A program made the position numbers and the translations under genes. The notes beneath the pieces are model-generated. The model did not search any database, was not told the origin of the DNA, and was given only the letters and a program-made list of their open reading frames with translations. Shown in pieces: positions 29,624 to 38,875 of a stretch of DNA of 64,000 nt (position 1 is the first letter of the stretch; every line of letters begins with the position of its first letter). The DNA is taken from positions 124,001 through 188,000 of the forward strand of contig CAWCTB010000038.1 of the NCBI GenBank assembly GCA_963798275.1, in the 5' to 3' direction. The DNA is from CAWCTB01 sp963798275. GTDB lineage: Bacteria; Acidobacteriota; Terriglobia; Terriglobales; Acidobacteriaceae.

Positions 29624-30248
29624 CTATCGGGCAGCCTTTGGCGCAGGAACCAACAGTTTCCGGCGCACGAACTCCACCAGCTCCGGAGTGACGTACTGCG
29701 GCGGGCGGATGCGAAACGTCGGCTTGTCCGCCACCGGTTTGAGAGAAACATTGGTCCAGGCGACGTGGTCGGCGGCATCGTGCAGAACCACCGCATCGGC
29801 GCGATCGAGGAATTCTTGCGCTGAAGTTTTGAAGTCGGCGGTTGCGGCATCGAGCACCGTGATGTAAAGGTCAGGCCGCAGGAACCGCATCACGGAGTTG
29901 GACTCCAGGATGGCGTTCTCCGCGGCAGCCAGCTCCTGACGCAAACGCGGCATGGCTTCGGCCAACATTCCCTGACGGGTGCGTAGCCAGAGCGAACGCG
30001 CCGCTCCCGAGACGAGGAAGCGCGAGCTGTCACTCTCGCCGCTGCGATCGCGCTCTTCGGTGAGCGCCCAGGAGTGGTCGTCGGTGGCGCAGTCGCAGAG
30101 CTCTCCATTGGCGGAGCAGACTGCCGTGCCCGTACTGCGTGATCTTGACCGCGGTCCAATGGAAGTCCGGCAGAGCAGCGATGATGCCGGCGACGACGCT
30201 GGTCTTCCCAACGCTGCGAGAGTGTCCGCCGATGACAACGAGAGACAT
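29624..30248 (-). CDS. P-loop NTPase, MobB-like, frameshifted
   Basis: About 208 residues. The N-terminus MSLVVIGGHSRSVGKTS holds a Walker A motif, and AVKITQYGHGS resembles the MobB block after it. The frame changes near 30130; the remainder reads FLVSGAARSLWLRTRQG, AENAILESNSVMRFLRPDLY and ends KLLVPAPKAAR. MobB-type GTPases help attach the nucleotide to molybdopterin, but the C-terminal half also resembles stand-alone dethiobiotin-synthetase-like NTPases. I am sure of the P-loop class only. Confidence 0.65.
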
Positions 30249-30436
30249 GAAATTCGTTGATGTGTCGCCGGCAGAAGCCGGCTCGGTCTCAATTGCAACT
30301 TACCCAGGGCTTGCTTGCACCCCGCAATCCGCCCTGGGCTAACGGCAACGCCGCCGCTTTGCGGCTCGTACTTCGATTGTCCGGCAGCGTCTCTTCCAAA
30401 AAATCTCCTGTAGATCACGACGGACCCGAAAGGCTA
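30249..30436. repeat. Cluster of three hairpins, REP-like intergenic repeat
   Basis: Three perfect stems follow one another: GCCGGC-agaa-GCCGGC (30267-30282), CCCAGGGC / GCCCTGGG (30303-30310 and 30331-30338), and GCCGC / GCGGC (30350-30365). The spacing and GC content are typical of dispersed palindromic repeats. No open reading frame of interest. Confidence 0.5.
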
Positions 30437-31438
30437 TTATCGCTCGTCCTTGCGTGCCAGGCGCGCCAGCACTGCCAACCCACGCAGATACTCGCGAAGC
30501 GGACGCGCGGGCCTGCCCCAGAACACGACACCTTTGCCGCGTACGGTCTTGTGGGACAGAACGCCACTTCCTGAGCCGAGGATGACGCCCGGCTCGATGG
30601 TCGCATGATCGCCGAGACCGACCTGTCCACCGACCACGGCATCATCGCCGATCTTGGTGCTGCCGGAAACGCCGGTCTGGGCGGCGATCACGACGTTGGC
30701 GCCAACGCTGGTGTTGTGGCCGATGTGCACCAGGTTGTCGAGCTTCGTTCCCGGGCCAATGACGGTCTTCTCCAGCGCGCCGCGATCGATGGTGCAGTTG
30801 GCGCCGATCTCGACATAGTCGCCGATAACAAGCTCGCCGATCTGCGGAAACTTCTGATAGCGGCCGTGCACTTCGTCGCGCACAAAACCGAAGCCGTCCG
30901 AGCCGAGCACCGCGCCCGCATGCACGACCACGCGTCGCCCGAGCGTTGTGCCCGGATAGATGACGACGCGCGGATAGAGGTCGCAATCGTCGCCGATGAC
31001 GACGCCCTCGCCAATGTAGCAGCCCGCCCCAATGTGCGCACGCCGTCCGATAACCGCGTTCGCTTCGATGACCGCGTAGGGATCAATGCTGACCGGGGTC
31101 GCCAATTTTGCTGAATAGTGAATGACCGCCGTCTCATGAATGCCGGGCGGATAAACTCTCGGGGGATGCAGCAACGCGGCGGCACGTGCGAAGGCCAGAC
31201 GCGGATGCGCGGCGATCAAGAGCGGCTTGCGTCCGGATGAATCAGCGGCGAATTCGCCGGCGATTACCGCGCTTGCGCCCGACACCAGAGCCTGCTCCAG
31301 ATGCTTCTCGTCCTGAACGAATACCAGATCGCCCGGTTGCGCTTGTCCAATGCTGGCGACGCGGGCGATTTCGATGCCGCCGTCGCCGATCAGGCGCGTG
31401 GCCGTGAACTCCGCCAGCGATTGCAGGGTTTGGGGCAT
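30437..31438 (-). CDS. lpxD: UDP-3-O-acylglucosamine N-acyltransferase
   Basis: 333 residues: an N-terminal uridine-binding domain (AEFTATRLIGDGGIEIARVA), a left-handed beta-helix of hexapeptide repeats, and the catalytic-His block VHIGHNTSVG. It N-acylates UDP-3-O-acyl-glucosamine, the third step of lipid A synthesis, in the cytoplasm. Full length, no frame problem. The lpxL-type gene follows downstream on the same strand after a 133-base repeat-bearing gap. Confidence 0.94.
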   Translation of the reverse strand: MPQTLQSLAEFTATRLIGDGGIEIARVASIGQAQPGDLVFVQDEKHLEQALVSGASAVIAGEFAADSSGRKPLLIAAHPRLAFARAAALLHPPRVYPPGIHETAVIHYSAKLATPVSIDPYAVIEANAVIGRRAHIGAGCYIGEGVVIGDDCDLYPRVVIYPGTTLGRRVVVHAGAVLGSDGFGFVRDEVHGRYQKFPQIGELVIGDYVEIGANCTIDRGALEKTVIGPGTKLDNLVHIGHNTSVGANVVIAAQTGVSGSTKIGDDAVVGGQVGLGDHATIEPGVILGSGSGVLSHKTVRGKGVVFWGRPARPLREYLRGLAVLARLARKDER

Positions 31439-31460
31439 GAGGGAGTTATAGCAGCGGATG

Positions 31461-31572
31461 GTGAACAGTGGGTAGTGGATAGTTTACGAACCTGCGGGCA
31501 AACACAGCCGAGTTCGTCGATTCCGGCCGCCAAATCCCTGAAATTCAACGTATCCCACTAACCACTATTCAC
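31461..31572. repeat. Inverted heptamer-repeat pair between lpxD and lpxL
   Basis: Left arm 31461-31478 and right arm 31555-31572 are inverted copies matching at 16 of 18 positions, with 76 bases between. Each arm is built from degenerate 7-mers (GTGAACA, GTGGGTA, GTGGATA). The right arm ends on the first base of the lpxL stop codon. No gene lies inside. The same kind of element flanks the four-helix-bundle gene at 34.7 kb. Confidence 0.65.
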
Positions 31573-32472
31573 TAGTACAACCCCGGCTCTCCTGCCGGCC
31601 GCGTCTTCCAGCGGCGATGCACCCACAGCCACTGATCGGGATAACGCCGCACGTATTGCTCGATGACCTTGGTGAAGAGTGCCGTGTTGGCCAGGGTGTC
31701 GGCTTCGTGGTCGCCTGTGCGCACCAGGTCCAGCGCGGGATCGAACTCCACCCGATACTTGCGCAGCACCGGGTCCCAGATGGTGAACGCCGGAACCACC
31801 GCCGCGCCGGTGTGCAGCGCCACGCGCGCCAGACCGCTGGCGGTGCAGGCAGGAATGCCGAAGAAATCCACGAAGACGCCTTGCGGCGGCGTCATGTTGG
31901 TGTCCATCAGAATGCCGACGGTGGCGTTGTCGCGCATGGCCGCGATCAGGCCGCGGGCAAATTCCTGCTTGCCGATCATGGTGTTGCCGTGCAGTCCGCG
32001 ATAGCGCGCCACCAACGCGTCTACGTAGGGATTGTCGAGCGGCCGCACCACAATCTGCATGGGATGTCCCATCAGGGAGTGGAAGAACGAGCCGACTTCC
32101 CAGCCGCCGAAGTGGCCGGTGAGGAAGAGCACACCTTTGCCGAGCTTCTCCGCCGATTCAAAATTCTCGAAGCCCTGATACACCGCGACCTGCGAGGCAT
32201 TCGCCAGCGGTGTAGCTGGGAAACAAGCACGCTTCGCCCAGTAAACGGCCAAGCGAAACGTACACCCCGCGCAGAATTTTGCGCCGTTCTTTCTTCGTTT
32301 TCTCCGGGAACGCAAGCTGAAGATTGCGCATCCCGACGCGCCGCAAGCGCAGGTGGAGGTGATAAACAACCCCGCCCATGAGAATACCGAATCCGCGGGC
32401 CAGCGGGCGCGGCAATGCGCCGATCAGGCGCACCATCAGCGCGACCGGCATGTACTGCAATCTGTAGCGCAT
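31572..32472 (-). CDS. lpxL: LpxL/HtrB-type lipid A late acyltransferase, frameshifted
   Basis: About 300 residues. The N-terminal hydrophobic part is followed by RRVGMRNLQLAFPEKTKKER. The frame changes near 32215; the rest has the HX4E catalytic motif (GHFGGWEVG), DTNMTPPQGVFVDFFG and HTGAAVVPAFTI. It adds a secondary acyl chain to lipid A at the inner membrane. The exact acceptor position (LpxL, LpxM or LpxP) cannot be told. Stop TAG is at 31572-31574. Confidence 0.85.
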
Positions 32473-32557
32473 CGGGAGCTAGGCTCGACGGTAGCACCGG
32501 GGAAAATTGCGGTCAAACGCTGAACGCCGAGCTTGCAACGGGGCCAGCGAACAGGCG

Positions 32558-33403
32558 TTACTTACGCGGGCCTCCGAACGCCACCGGGCCAAGGAATCGC
32601 AACTCCGGGACCTCTTTAATGAGGTCCAGTTCCTGTGCGTACTGCAGGAATAGCTGCAGCCCGGCATGGTTGTCACGGTCCAGATAATAGTGAATATTCT
32701 CCGTCAGGTACCGGCAAATGTCGTCGGGGTCCAAGCCGAGCCTCCGAGACCACTCTTTGGCGATGGTGGCAATGTTCTCCGGCTGAAGGCCATGATCACG
32801 CGAACTCTGAAACACCTTAGCCAGATCGGTCTCCTGCGCCTGCCGGTTGAGGGCATCGAGCCGAACTGCCCAGAACGCGAAGACGAACGGCTTGCCCGTC
32901 CGCCGGTGCCATTCGTGGGCCAGATCATAAAGAAGGTATCCGGAATCGGTTGGCACCTGCAGCGCGGCATCTCCGATGAGAAGGGCTGCGTCGTTTTCGC
33001 GCAGCATGGCCTCAAGTTGAGGGGCGTGCGGCGTGAGTTGGCGAGGCCCGCCGAAAAACTTCGCAAACAGGACCTGCAACAGCGCTACCGACGTCCGCGA
33101 ACTGGAGTCGGTTGCAACCGTCTGCACCTCCTCGATGGGCCTCTTGCTGACCAGCAGGATGGAGCGCACCCGGTCCTTGGCCGCGATGGCGATGTTCGGC
33201 AGGATGACCAGACCGGGTATCTCGGCATAGGTGAAGGCCGGGATGATGCCGATATCGGCCTGATCTGCAGCCAGGGCGGCAGCGCAGGCGGACGGAATGG
33301 TGTATTCGATATCGAAGTTCCGACCGGCATCGCCGTGTTCGAAGTCCCACATCAACGGTGCCGTGTTCAGGAACGAGATAGCAGAGATTCGCAGGCCGGG
33401 CAT
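32558..33403 (-). CDS. mqnA: Chorismate dehydratase of the futalosine menaquinone pathway
   Basis: 281 residues of the MqnA/MqnD periplasmic-binding-protein-like fold. Key blocks are ISAISFLNTAPLMWDFE near the N-terminus, SACAAALAADQADIGIIPAF, and DSSSRTSVALLQVLF. It dehydrates chorismate to 3-enolpyruvoylbenzoate in the cytoplasm. Its presence means menaquinone is made through futalosine here. Start ATG at 33401-33403. It diverges from dprA across 119 bases. Confidence 0.9.
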   Translation of the reverse strand: MPGLRISAISFLNTAPLMWDFEHGDAGRNFDIEYTIPSACAAALAADQADIGIIPAFTYAEIPGLVILPNIAIAAKDRVRSILLVSKRPIEEVQTVATDSSSRTSVALLQVLFAKFFGGPRQLTPHAPQLEAMLRENDAALLIGDAALQVPTDSGYLLYDLAHEWHRRTGKPFVFAFWAVRLDALNRQAQETDLAKVFQSSRDHGLQPENIATIAKEWSRRLGLDPDDICRYLTENIHYYLDRDNHAGLQLFLQYAQELDLIKEVPELRFLGPVAFGGPRK

Positions 33404-33464
33404 GAATCATCGAGTCTAGCAGGCCGAGGCTTCGGCACAGGCCTTGGTGACGTAACTCCTTGAC

Positions 33465-33486
33465 GGTAACCATCGGGCAGGTTACC
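33465..33486. promoter_or_regulatory. Operator-like inverted repeat between mqnA and dprA
   Basis: GGTAACC (33465-33471) and GGTTACC (33480-33486) form a perfect 7-bp inverted repeat with an 8-base spacer, 37 bases before the dprA start. It may bind a dimeric regulator; no candidate protein is known. Confidence 0.35.
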
Positions 33487-33522
33487 CTCCGCTCATCGGA
33501 GCCTTAGTCCGCAGGAGTTGCC

Positions 33523-34697
33523 ATGGAAATCGAAGCGACCGTACGCGCCCACGACTACGCTGTCACCCGCCAACTGCAATGGCTGGCATTGTCGCTGACG
33601 CCCGGCGTGGGAGCGGGTCGCGGGCGTCGGCTGGTAGAGAGCTTCGGGGGAGTTGATCAGTTGTTCACAGCTTCGCTGACGGCTTTGGAGGCGGCGGGCT
33701 TGTCTGCGGCGGCGGCGCAGAGCATTTCGCTCGGCAAGTCGCTTGAGCTGGCCGCGGCAGAACTGGATCGCACGAAAGAAGTAGGGGCCAGAGTGATCGT
33801 GCCGGGCGACGCAGAGTATCCGCGACGGTTGCTGGAGATCTACGATCCACCTCTCGTTCTTTACCTTAAGGGCAATGCGGAAATCATTGATAAACCAGGT
33901 ATTGCAGTCGTCGGGAACACGGCATCCAACGCCTTACGGTACGGGCATGGCCGAGCGTCTTGCCTGCGATCTGGCGGCTCGCGGGCTCATCATATTTAGT
34001 GGCATGGCGCGTGGGGTCGATACTGCGGCACACCGCGGCGCGCTGAATGCGCACGGGCGCACGGTCGCCATCTGGGGCACCGGGATTGATGAGGTTTATC
34101 CGAAGGAGAACCGCAAAATCGCCGATCAGATTCTCGCCTGCGGGGGAGCCATCCTGACGGAGTTCCCGCTCGGCACGTTTCCGGCGCCGCAAAACTTTCC
34201 CATTCGCAACCGGATTATCAGCGGCATTGCCATTGGCGTGCTGGTGCTCGAGGCGGGAGAGTTCAGCGGTACACGAGTGACAGCCCGCTGCGCGTTGGAG
34301 CAGGGCCGCGAGGTATTTGCCGTTCCGGGCAATGTGACCAACAAACTCTCCTGGGGTCCTAACACATTGATAAAACAAGGTGCCGCCTTGGTCGCCACCT
34401 GGGAGGACGTGTGGGAGGCGTTGCCCGCGGACACCCGTCTGGCACTCACGCCGCCCGAGCAGCTCTGAATCGCAGGGCGCTGCTGCGGCATCACTGTTTG
34501 AGGCGGCAGACCTGCCTCCGGCGGAGAAGAAGGTCTTCGCGCTGTTGCGGTCGGATGAGTCCACCCACATCGACGAGTTGGTCGAGCGCCTGAGTTCGTA
34601 TCTCTCCTCTTCGGAAATCTTCAGCGCATTGTTCGAGCTTGAGCTGAGCGGCCGGATCAGGCAGTTGCCGGGGAAGTACTATGTGCGGACGATGTAG
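33523..34697 (+). CDS. dprA: DNA-processing protein DprA, frameshifted
   Basis: About 390 residues in three frames (changes near 33925 and 34465). An N-terminal helix-hairpin-like domain (LTPGVGAGRGRRLVESFG) is followed by the Rossmann DprA fold with FSGMARGVDTAAHRGAL, FPIRNRIISGIAIGVLVLEA and VPGNVTNKLSWGPN, then a winged-helix DML1-like end (LPPAEKKVFALLRSDESTHI). DprA loads RecA on incoming single-stranded DNA during transformation. Its TAG stop overlaps the left heptamer repeat of the next element. Confidence 0.9.
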
Positions 34698-35182
34698 CTG
34701 TCAGCCATCAGCCGTCAGCTAACCCTCGAAGGAAGGACGCATGCAGAGCTTTCGAAATTTGTCCGTATGGGAAAAGGCTCACCACCTTACGCTTGACGTC
34801 TACCGCATCACAGAGCGTTTTCCGCGAACCGAGATGTTCGGCCTAACAAGCCAGTTGCGACGGGCATCCTCGTCGATCGCCATTAACCTGGCAGAGGGTG
34901 CGGGCGTACGCAGCTGGAACTTCGCGAGATTTGTACAGATTGCGTTCGGGTCAGCCAGCGAAGTGGAGTATGAGCTTTTGCTGGCGCATGACCTGGCTTT
35001 TCTCAAACGATGACGCCTACGAGCGACTCAAGTCCGACGTGATCGAGATTAAGCGAATGCTGAATTCGTTACTGCGTACGATTCAGACCGACGCGCGTGG
35101 CTCTCAAACCGCCTCAGCGCAACTGTCTAAGCGACTGAGCGATGAGTTTTAGCTGACGGCTGACGGCTGATGGCTGACAGCT
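34696..35182. mobile_element. Heptamer-repeat-bounded cassette carrying a four-helix-bundle gene
   Basis: Left arm 34696-34721 (degenerate 7-mers AGCTGTC, AGCCATC, AGCCGTC) is the inverse of right arm 35150-35182, which has one extra 7-mer. Between them lies only the four-helix-bundle gene. The dprA stop TAG sits on the left arm and the stop of the enclosed gene on the right arm. Whether it moves is unproven; no transposase is present. Related proteins occur in intervening sequences of 23S rRNA genes. Confidence 0.6.
34741..35152 (+). CDS. Four-helix-bundle (23S rRNA intervening-sequence, S23) protein, frameshifted
   Basis: About 136 residues. It opens with FRNLSVWEKAHHLTLDVYRI and has LTSQLRRASSSIAINLAEGA, the hallmark of the S23/IVP four-helix-bundle family. 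One extra T in the TTTT run near 35000 shifts the frame; the final helices (AYERLKSDVIEIKRMLNSLL) follow in the next frame to the TAG at 35150-35152. GAAGGAAGGA is the ribosome site. Function unknown. The family is also related to the Avd accessory proteins of diversity-generating retroelements, but no reverse transcriptase is here. Confidence 0.85.
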
Positions 35183-35239
35183 CGTTTCGCGCTTTCCACA
35201 AACCATGCTAGGTTCGTAATCATTGGCATTGAGGTTCCA

Positions 35240-37769
35240 TTGTCCAAAGGTCTAGTCATCGTCGAATCGCCGACCAAGGCGAAGACGATCCAAAAATATC
35301 TGGGCGCGGGCTACGAGGTCGAGGCCTCGTTCGGCCATATCAAAGACTTGCCCAAGAAATCGCTCGGGGTCGATCTCGACAACGATTTCTCCACGGAGTA
35401 CGTCGTAATCCCCGGCAAGGAGAAGGTCGTCGCCAAGCTGAAGAAGCTGGCCAAGTCGGCCGACACCATCTACCTGGCGCCTGATCCGGACCGCGAAGGC
35501 GAAGCCATCGCTGCTCACCTCGCCGAGGAACTCGGTGGCGAGAGCGTGGACGGCAAGAAGCGTAAGAAGTCGCCGGTCACTATCCGCCGGGTCACGTTTA
35601 ACGAGATCACCAAGCGCGCCGTGCAGGATGCGTTCCAGCATCCCCGCGATATCGACCGCAATCTGGTGGACGCGCAGCAGACCCGCCGCGTGCTCGACCG
35701 TCTGGTTGGTTATCAGGTTTCTCCGCTGCTGTGGGACAAAGTACGCCGAGGGCTCTCCGCAGGCCGCGTGCAGACCGTGGCCCTGCGGCTGATCGTCGAG
35801 CGCGAACGCGACATCAAGGCGTTCGTCAAGGAAGAGTATTGGACCATCGACGCCCACTTGCAGGCTGCCAAGCCGCCCGCATTTACGGCGCGGTTTATCG
35901 GCATCGGTGACGAGAAGACGCCGATTCCGAATGGCGAGGAAGCGGACAAGCTCAAGGCCGCGTTGGAGGACGCCGACTGGAGCGTTCGCTCGGTTGACAA
36001 GCGCGAGCGACGCCGCAGTCCGGCAGCGCCATTCACCACCAGCAAGTTCCAACAGGATGCCTCACGCAAGCTGCGCTTCAGCGTGAAGCGCGCCATGATC
36101 CTGGCCCAACGACTCTACGAGGGCATTGAACTTGGCGACGAAGGCACGGTGGGACTCATTACGTACATGCGTACCGACTCGACCCGCGTCTCGAACGAGG
36201 CGCTGACCGAAGTGCGCGACGTGATTGCGAGCACCTACGGCCCGCAGTTCCTGCCCGAATCGCCCAACACGTACAAGTCGAAGAAGGACACGCAGGACGC
36301 GCACGAAGCCATTCGACCCAGCTCCGCGCTTCGTCATCCCGACGCGATCAAGCAGTATTTGCAGGATGACGAATACAAGGTTTACAAGCTCATCTGGCAG
36401 CGCTTTGTGGCCTCGCAGATGAACCCGGCTGTCTTCGATCAGACGACGGTGGACATTGACGCCAGGAATCGGCAACGACGTGATATATCGCTTCCGGGTC
36501 ACAGGCTCGGTGCTGAAGTTCGAAGGCTTCCTCAAGGTTTACGAGGAATCGAAGGACAGCAAGGACGAAGAGGACGAGGCGCTCAAGCACAAACTGCCTG
36601 TACTGACCGAGGGCCAAAAGCTTGCACTGAAGGGCCTGGATGCCGAGCAGCATTTCACCGAGCCTCCGCCGCGCTACAACGAAGCATCGCTGGTGAAGGA
36701 GCTCGAGGAGCGCGGCATCGGCCGTCCCTCAACCTACGCGGCGATCATCGGGACCATCCAGGAGCGGCAGTACGTGCAAAAGGTCGGCGGAAAGTTCATC
36801 CCGACCGAAATCGGCTTCGTCGTCACCGACCTTCTGGTGGAGAACTTTAAAGACATCTTCGATTTTCAATACACAGCTCGACTGGAAGAAGAACTCGACG
36901 AAATCGAGGACGGCAAGGAGAGCTGGACCGACGCTCTTGCCGAGTTCTACAAGAAGTTCGAGAAGGACCTCCATTACGCCGAGAAGCACATGGAGAACGT
37001 GAAGCGGATGGAGAAGCCCACCGACGAGAAGTGCGAACGGTGCGGCTCGCCGCTGGTCATCAAATGGGGCAAACACGGCTCGTTCTACGCCTGCAGCGCG
37101 TACGACAAGACCGATCCCAACAGTTGCACCTTCACCAAGGAAAATCCGATTGATCTGCCGGACCTGGACTCTGCCGACCTCCAGGAGACGACGCAGGAAG
37201 AGTATTGCGAGAACTGCGGTCGGCCCATGGTGCTGAAGCGCGGACGATTTGGGCAGTTCATGGCTTGCACCGGATATCCCGATTGCAAAACCACACGCCG
37301 CCTGGACCAGGCCAAGAAGGTCCCCGATATTCCGCTTGACGAGAAGTGTCCGCAATGCGGGCGCAACTTGCTGCTGCGCCACGGCCGTTTCGGAGAATTC
37401 GTCTCCTGCAGCGGCTATCCGGAGTGCAAGTGGGTCAAGCAGAACTACATTGGCGTGAAGTGTCCGGAGTGCAAGACCGGTGACCTCGCGGAGAAAAAGG
37501 CGCGCCGGGGCAATTTCTTTTACGGTTGCTCCAATTATCCCAAGTGCCGGTTTACTTCGGCGTATAAGCCGATCGACGAGGCCTGCCCGGAGTGCGGCAG
37601 TCCGTATCTGCTGGAGAAGAACCTGAAATCCGGTACGTTCATCGTTTGTCCAAATAGCAAACGCACCGATCCGGACGAGCCGAAGAGCCGCGGAAAGAAG
37701 AAAGTCGGGGATGAAAGTACGGTTAAATGTGACTACTCGCGGGAGATAACGCCCGTGGCTGTTGCATAA
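35240..37769 (+). CDS. topA: DNA topoisomerase I, frameshifted
   Basis: About 843 residues from a TTG start (GAGG upstream). The TOPRIM domain begins GLVIVESPTKAKTIQKYLG with acidic APDPDREGEA. The active-site tyrosine is in GLITYMRTDSTRVS. The frame changes near 36460 (the DIDA block), within the gate domain. The C-terminal end carries five CxxC zinc-ribbon repeats (CERCGS, CENCGR, CPQCGR, CPECKT, CPECGS). It relaxes negative supercoils. Being essential, the break is almost certainly an indel in the read. Confidence 0.94.
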
Positions 37770-37794
37770 TAAACGGCGATTCCAGCGAACGACA

Positions 37795-37823
37795 GCCCGG
37801 CCCTCGCAGCCGGGCATTTCTTA
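37795..37823 (+). terminator. Rho-independent terminator after topA
   Basis: Perfect 7-bp stem GCCCGGC / GCCGGGC (37795-37801, 37809-37815) with a 7-base loop, then ATTTCTT. It stands 26 bases after the topA stop. Confidence 0.7.
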
Positions 37824-37841
37824 GTGAAGGAGAATGACGAT

Positions 37842-38315
37842 ATGGCAGTGAAAGCAGTTCCTGAAGGTCTGCATACGATTACTCCGCACCTGGTCGTAAA
37901 CGGCGCCGCCGAGGCGCTCGAATTCTACAAAAAGGCATTTGGCGCGCAGGTCGGAGGAGTCCACAAGACCCCGGACGGCAAAGTGATGCACGCGGATCTC
38001 AAGATCGGCGACTCAAAACTGTTTCTGGCGGACGAATTTCCAGGTATGGGCTGCCCATCGCCCAAGAGCGCGGGTGGCAGCTGCGTAGTGCTGAATCTGT
38101 ACATGGACGGCATCGACAAAGTATTCGACCAGGCGGTAAGCGCGGGTGCGACCGTGACCATGCCGCTGGGGAATCAGTTCTGGGGCGACCGTTATGGTCA
38201 GATCAAGGATCCCTTTGGCCACATTTGGGCGCTGGGACAGCATGTTGAAGATGTTTCGCCCGAGGAGATGGAACGCCGTGCCAGCGAAGCCTTTGCTGCG
38301 ATGGCGAAGGGCTGA
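37842..38315 (+). CDS. VOC (glyoxalase/PhnB-like) family protein
   Basis: 157 residues from ATG 37842, with GAAGGAGA eight bases upstream. Typical PhnB-like blocks are ITPHLVVNGAAEALEFYKKAFGA at the N-terminus (first 20 residues of the domain), HADLKIGDSKLFLADEFP, and WGDRYGQIKDPFGHIWALG near the end. A C-terminal helix is rich in E and M. Substrate unknown. Transcription probably ends in the hairpin at 38356-38375. Confidence 0.88.
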   Translation: MAVKAVPEGLHTITPHLVVNGAAEALEFYKKAFGAQVGGVHKTPDGKVMHADLKIGDSKLFLADEFPGMGCPSPKSAGGSCVVLNLYMDGIDKVFDQAVSAGATVTMPLGNQFWGDRYGQIKDPFGHIWALGQHVEDVSPEEMERRASEAFAAMAKG

Positions 38316-38343
38316 TAGCGTCCGTAACGTAACATCCAAGACT

Positions 38344-38391
38344 TACACCACCTCGCGCCGGGCACAACCCGTTTTTGGCGGAGGTGGTGTA
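38344..38391 (+). promoter_or_regulatory. Nested hairpin: terminator inside an 11-bp long-range stem
   Basis: TACACCACCTC (38344-38354) pairs perfectly with GAGGTGGTGTA (38381-38391). Inside it CGGG-cacaa-CCCG is followed by TTTTT, a textbook terminator, and CGCC / GGCG can also pair. The outer stem and the T-run lie 31 bases before the next start codon. It may only end VOC transcription, or it may be an attenuator. Confidence 0.55.
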
Positions 38392-38421
38392 CCTTCCCAC
38401 ATCATCCTGTCAGGAGACCTC

Positions 38422-38875
38422 ATGAGCAATCCGCAAGCCACACCAGCCGATGCTGAACTGATTCTGAAACTGTACGATCTTCGCCGGGAAACGCTGATGC
38501 GCGAGGCGCGCAATTTCATCTTCGGTTTTATGCCGCAGACCATCGATGACGTGATGGCGATCATTTCAGATTTCTCGTCGAAGGAAAATGCCTACTTGCG
38601 CCAGGTCGTCGGATATTGGAGTATGGCGGCCTCGCTGGTGCTGCGAGGCGCACTCAACGAGGACCTCGCCCGCGATAATTTTCAGGAACTGCTCTTCGTA
38701 TATGCGCGGCTCGAGCCGTTCCTCGCCGAGGTGCGCCAGCGCACGCGGCATGGAAAACTTCGGCGCGCACATGCAGAAGTTCGTGGAAGGCTCGCCGGAA
38801 GCACAGGACCGGGTCAAACGCTTCCAGCAACGTTTCGCGGCGATGCAGGCCGAGACGGCTGCCCAGCACGCCTAA
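38422..38875 (+). CDS. Conserved-looking hypothetical protein, frameshifted
   Basis: About 150 residues, with AGGAG ten bases before the ATG. It is helical and acidic at first (DAELILKLYDLRRETLMREA), then FGFMPQTIDDVMAIISDF and FLAEVRQRT. Near 38745 the frame changes; it ends FGAHMQKFVEGSPEAQDRVK and a short Gln/Ala tail. I do not recognise the family. The stop overlaps the stop of the convergent mlaF. The upstream hairpin may control it. Confidence 0.6.

Noticed and set aside
34741..35152. Diversity-generating retroelement
   Set aside because: The four-helix-bundle protein is related to Avd, but there is no reverse transcriptase or template/variable repeat pair nearby.
36729..37817. A 362-codon open frame antisense to topA
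   Set aside because: It covers the zinc-ribbon region of topA; no independent start signal or motif.
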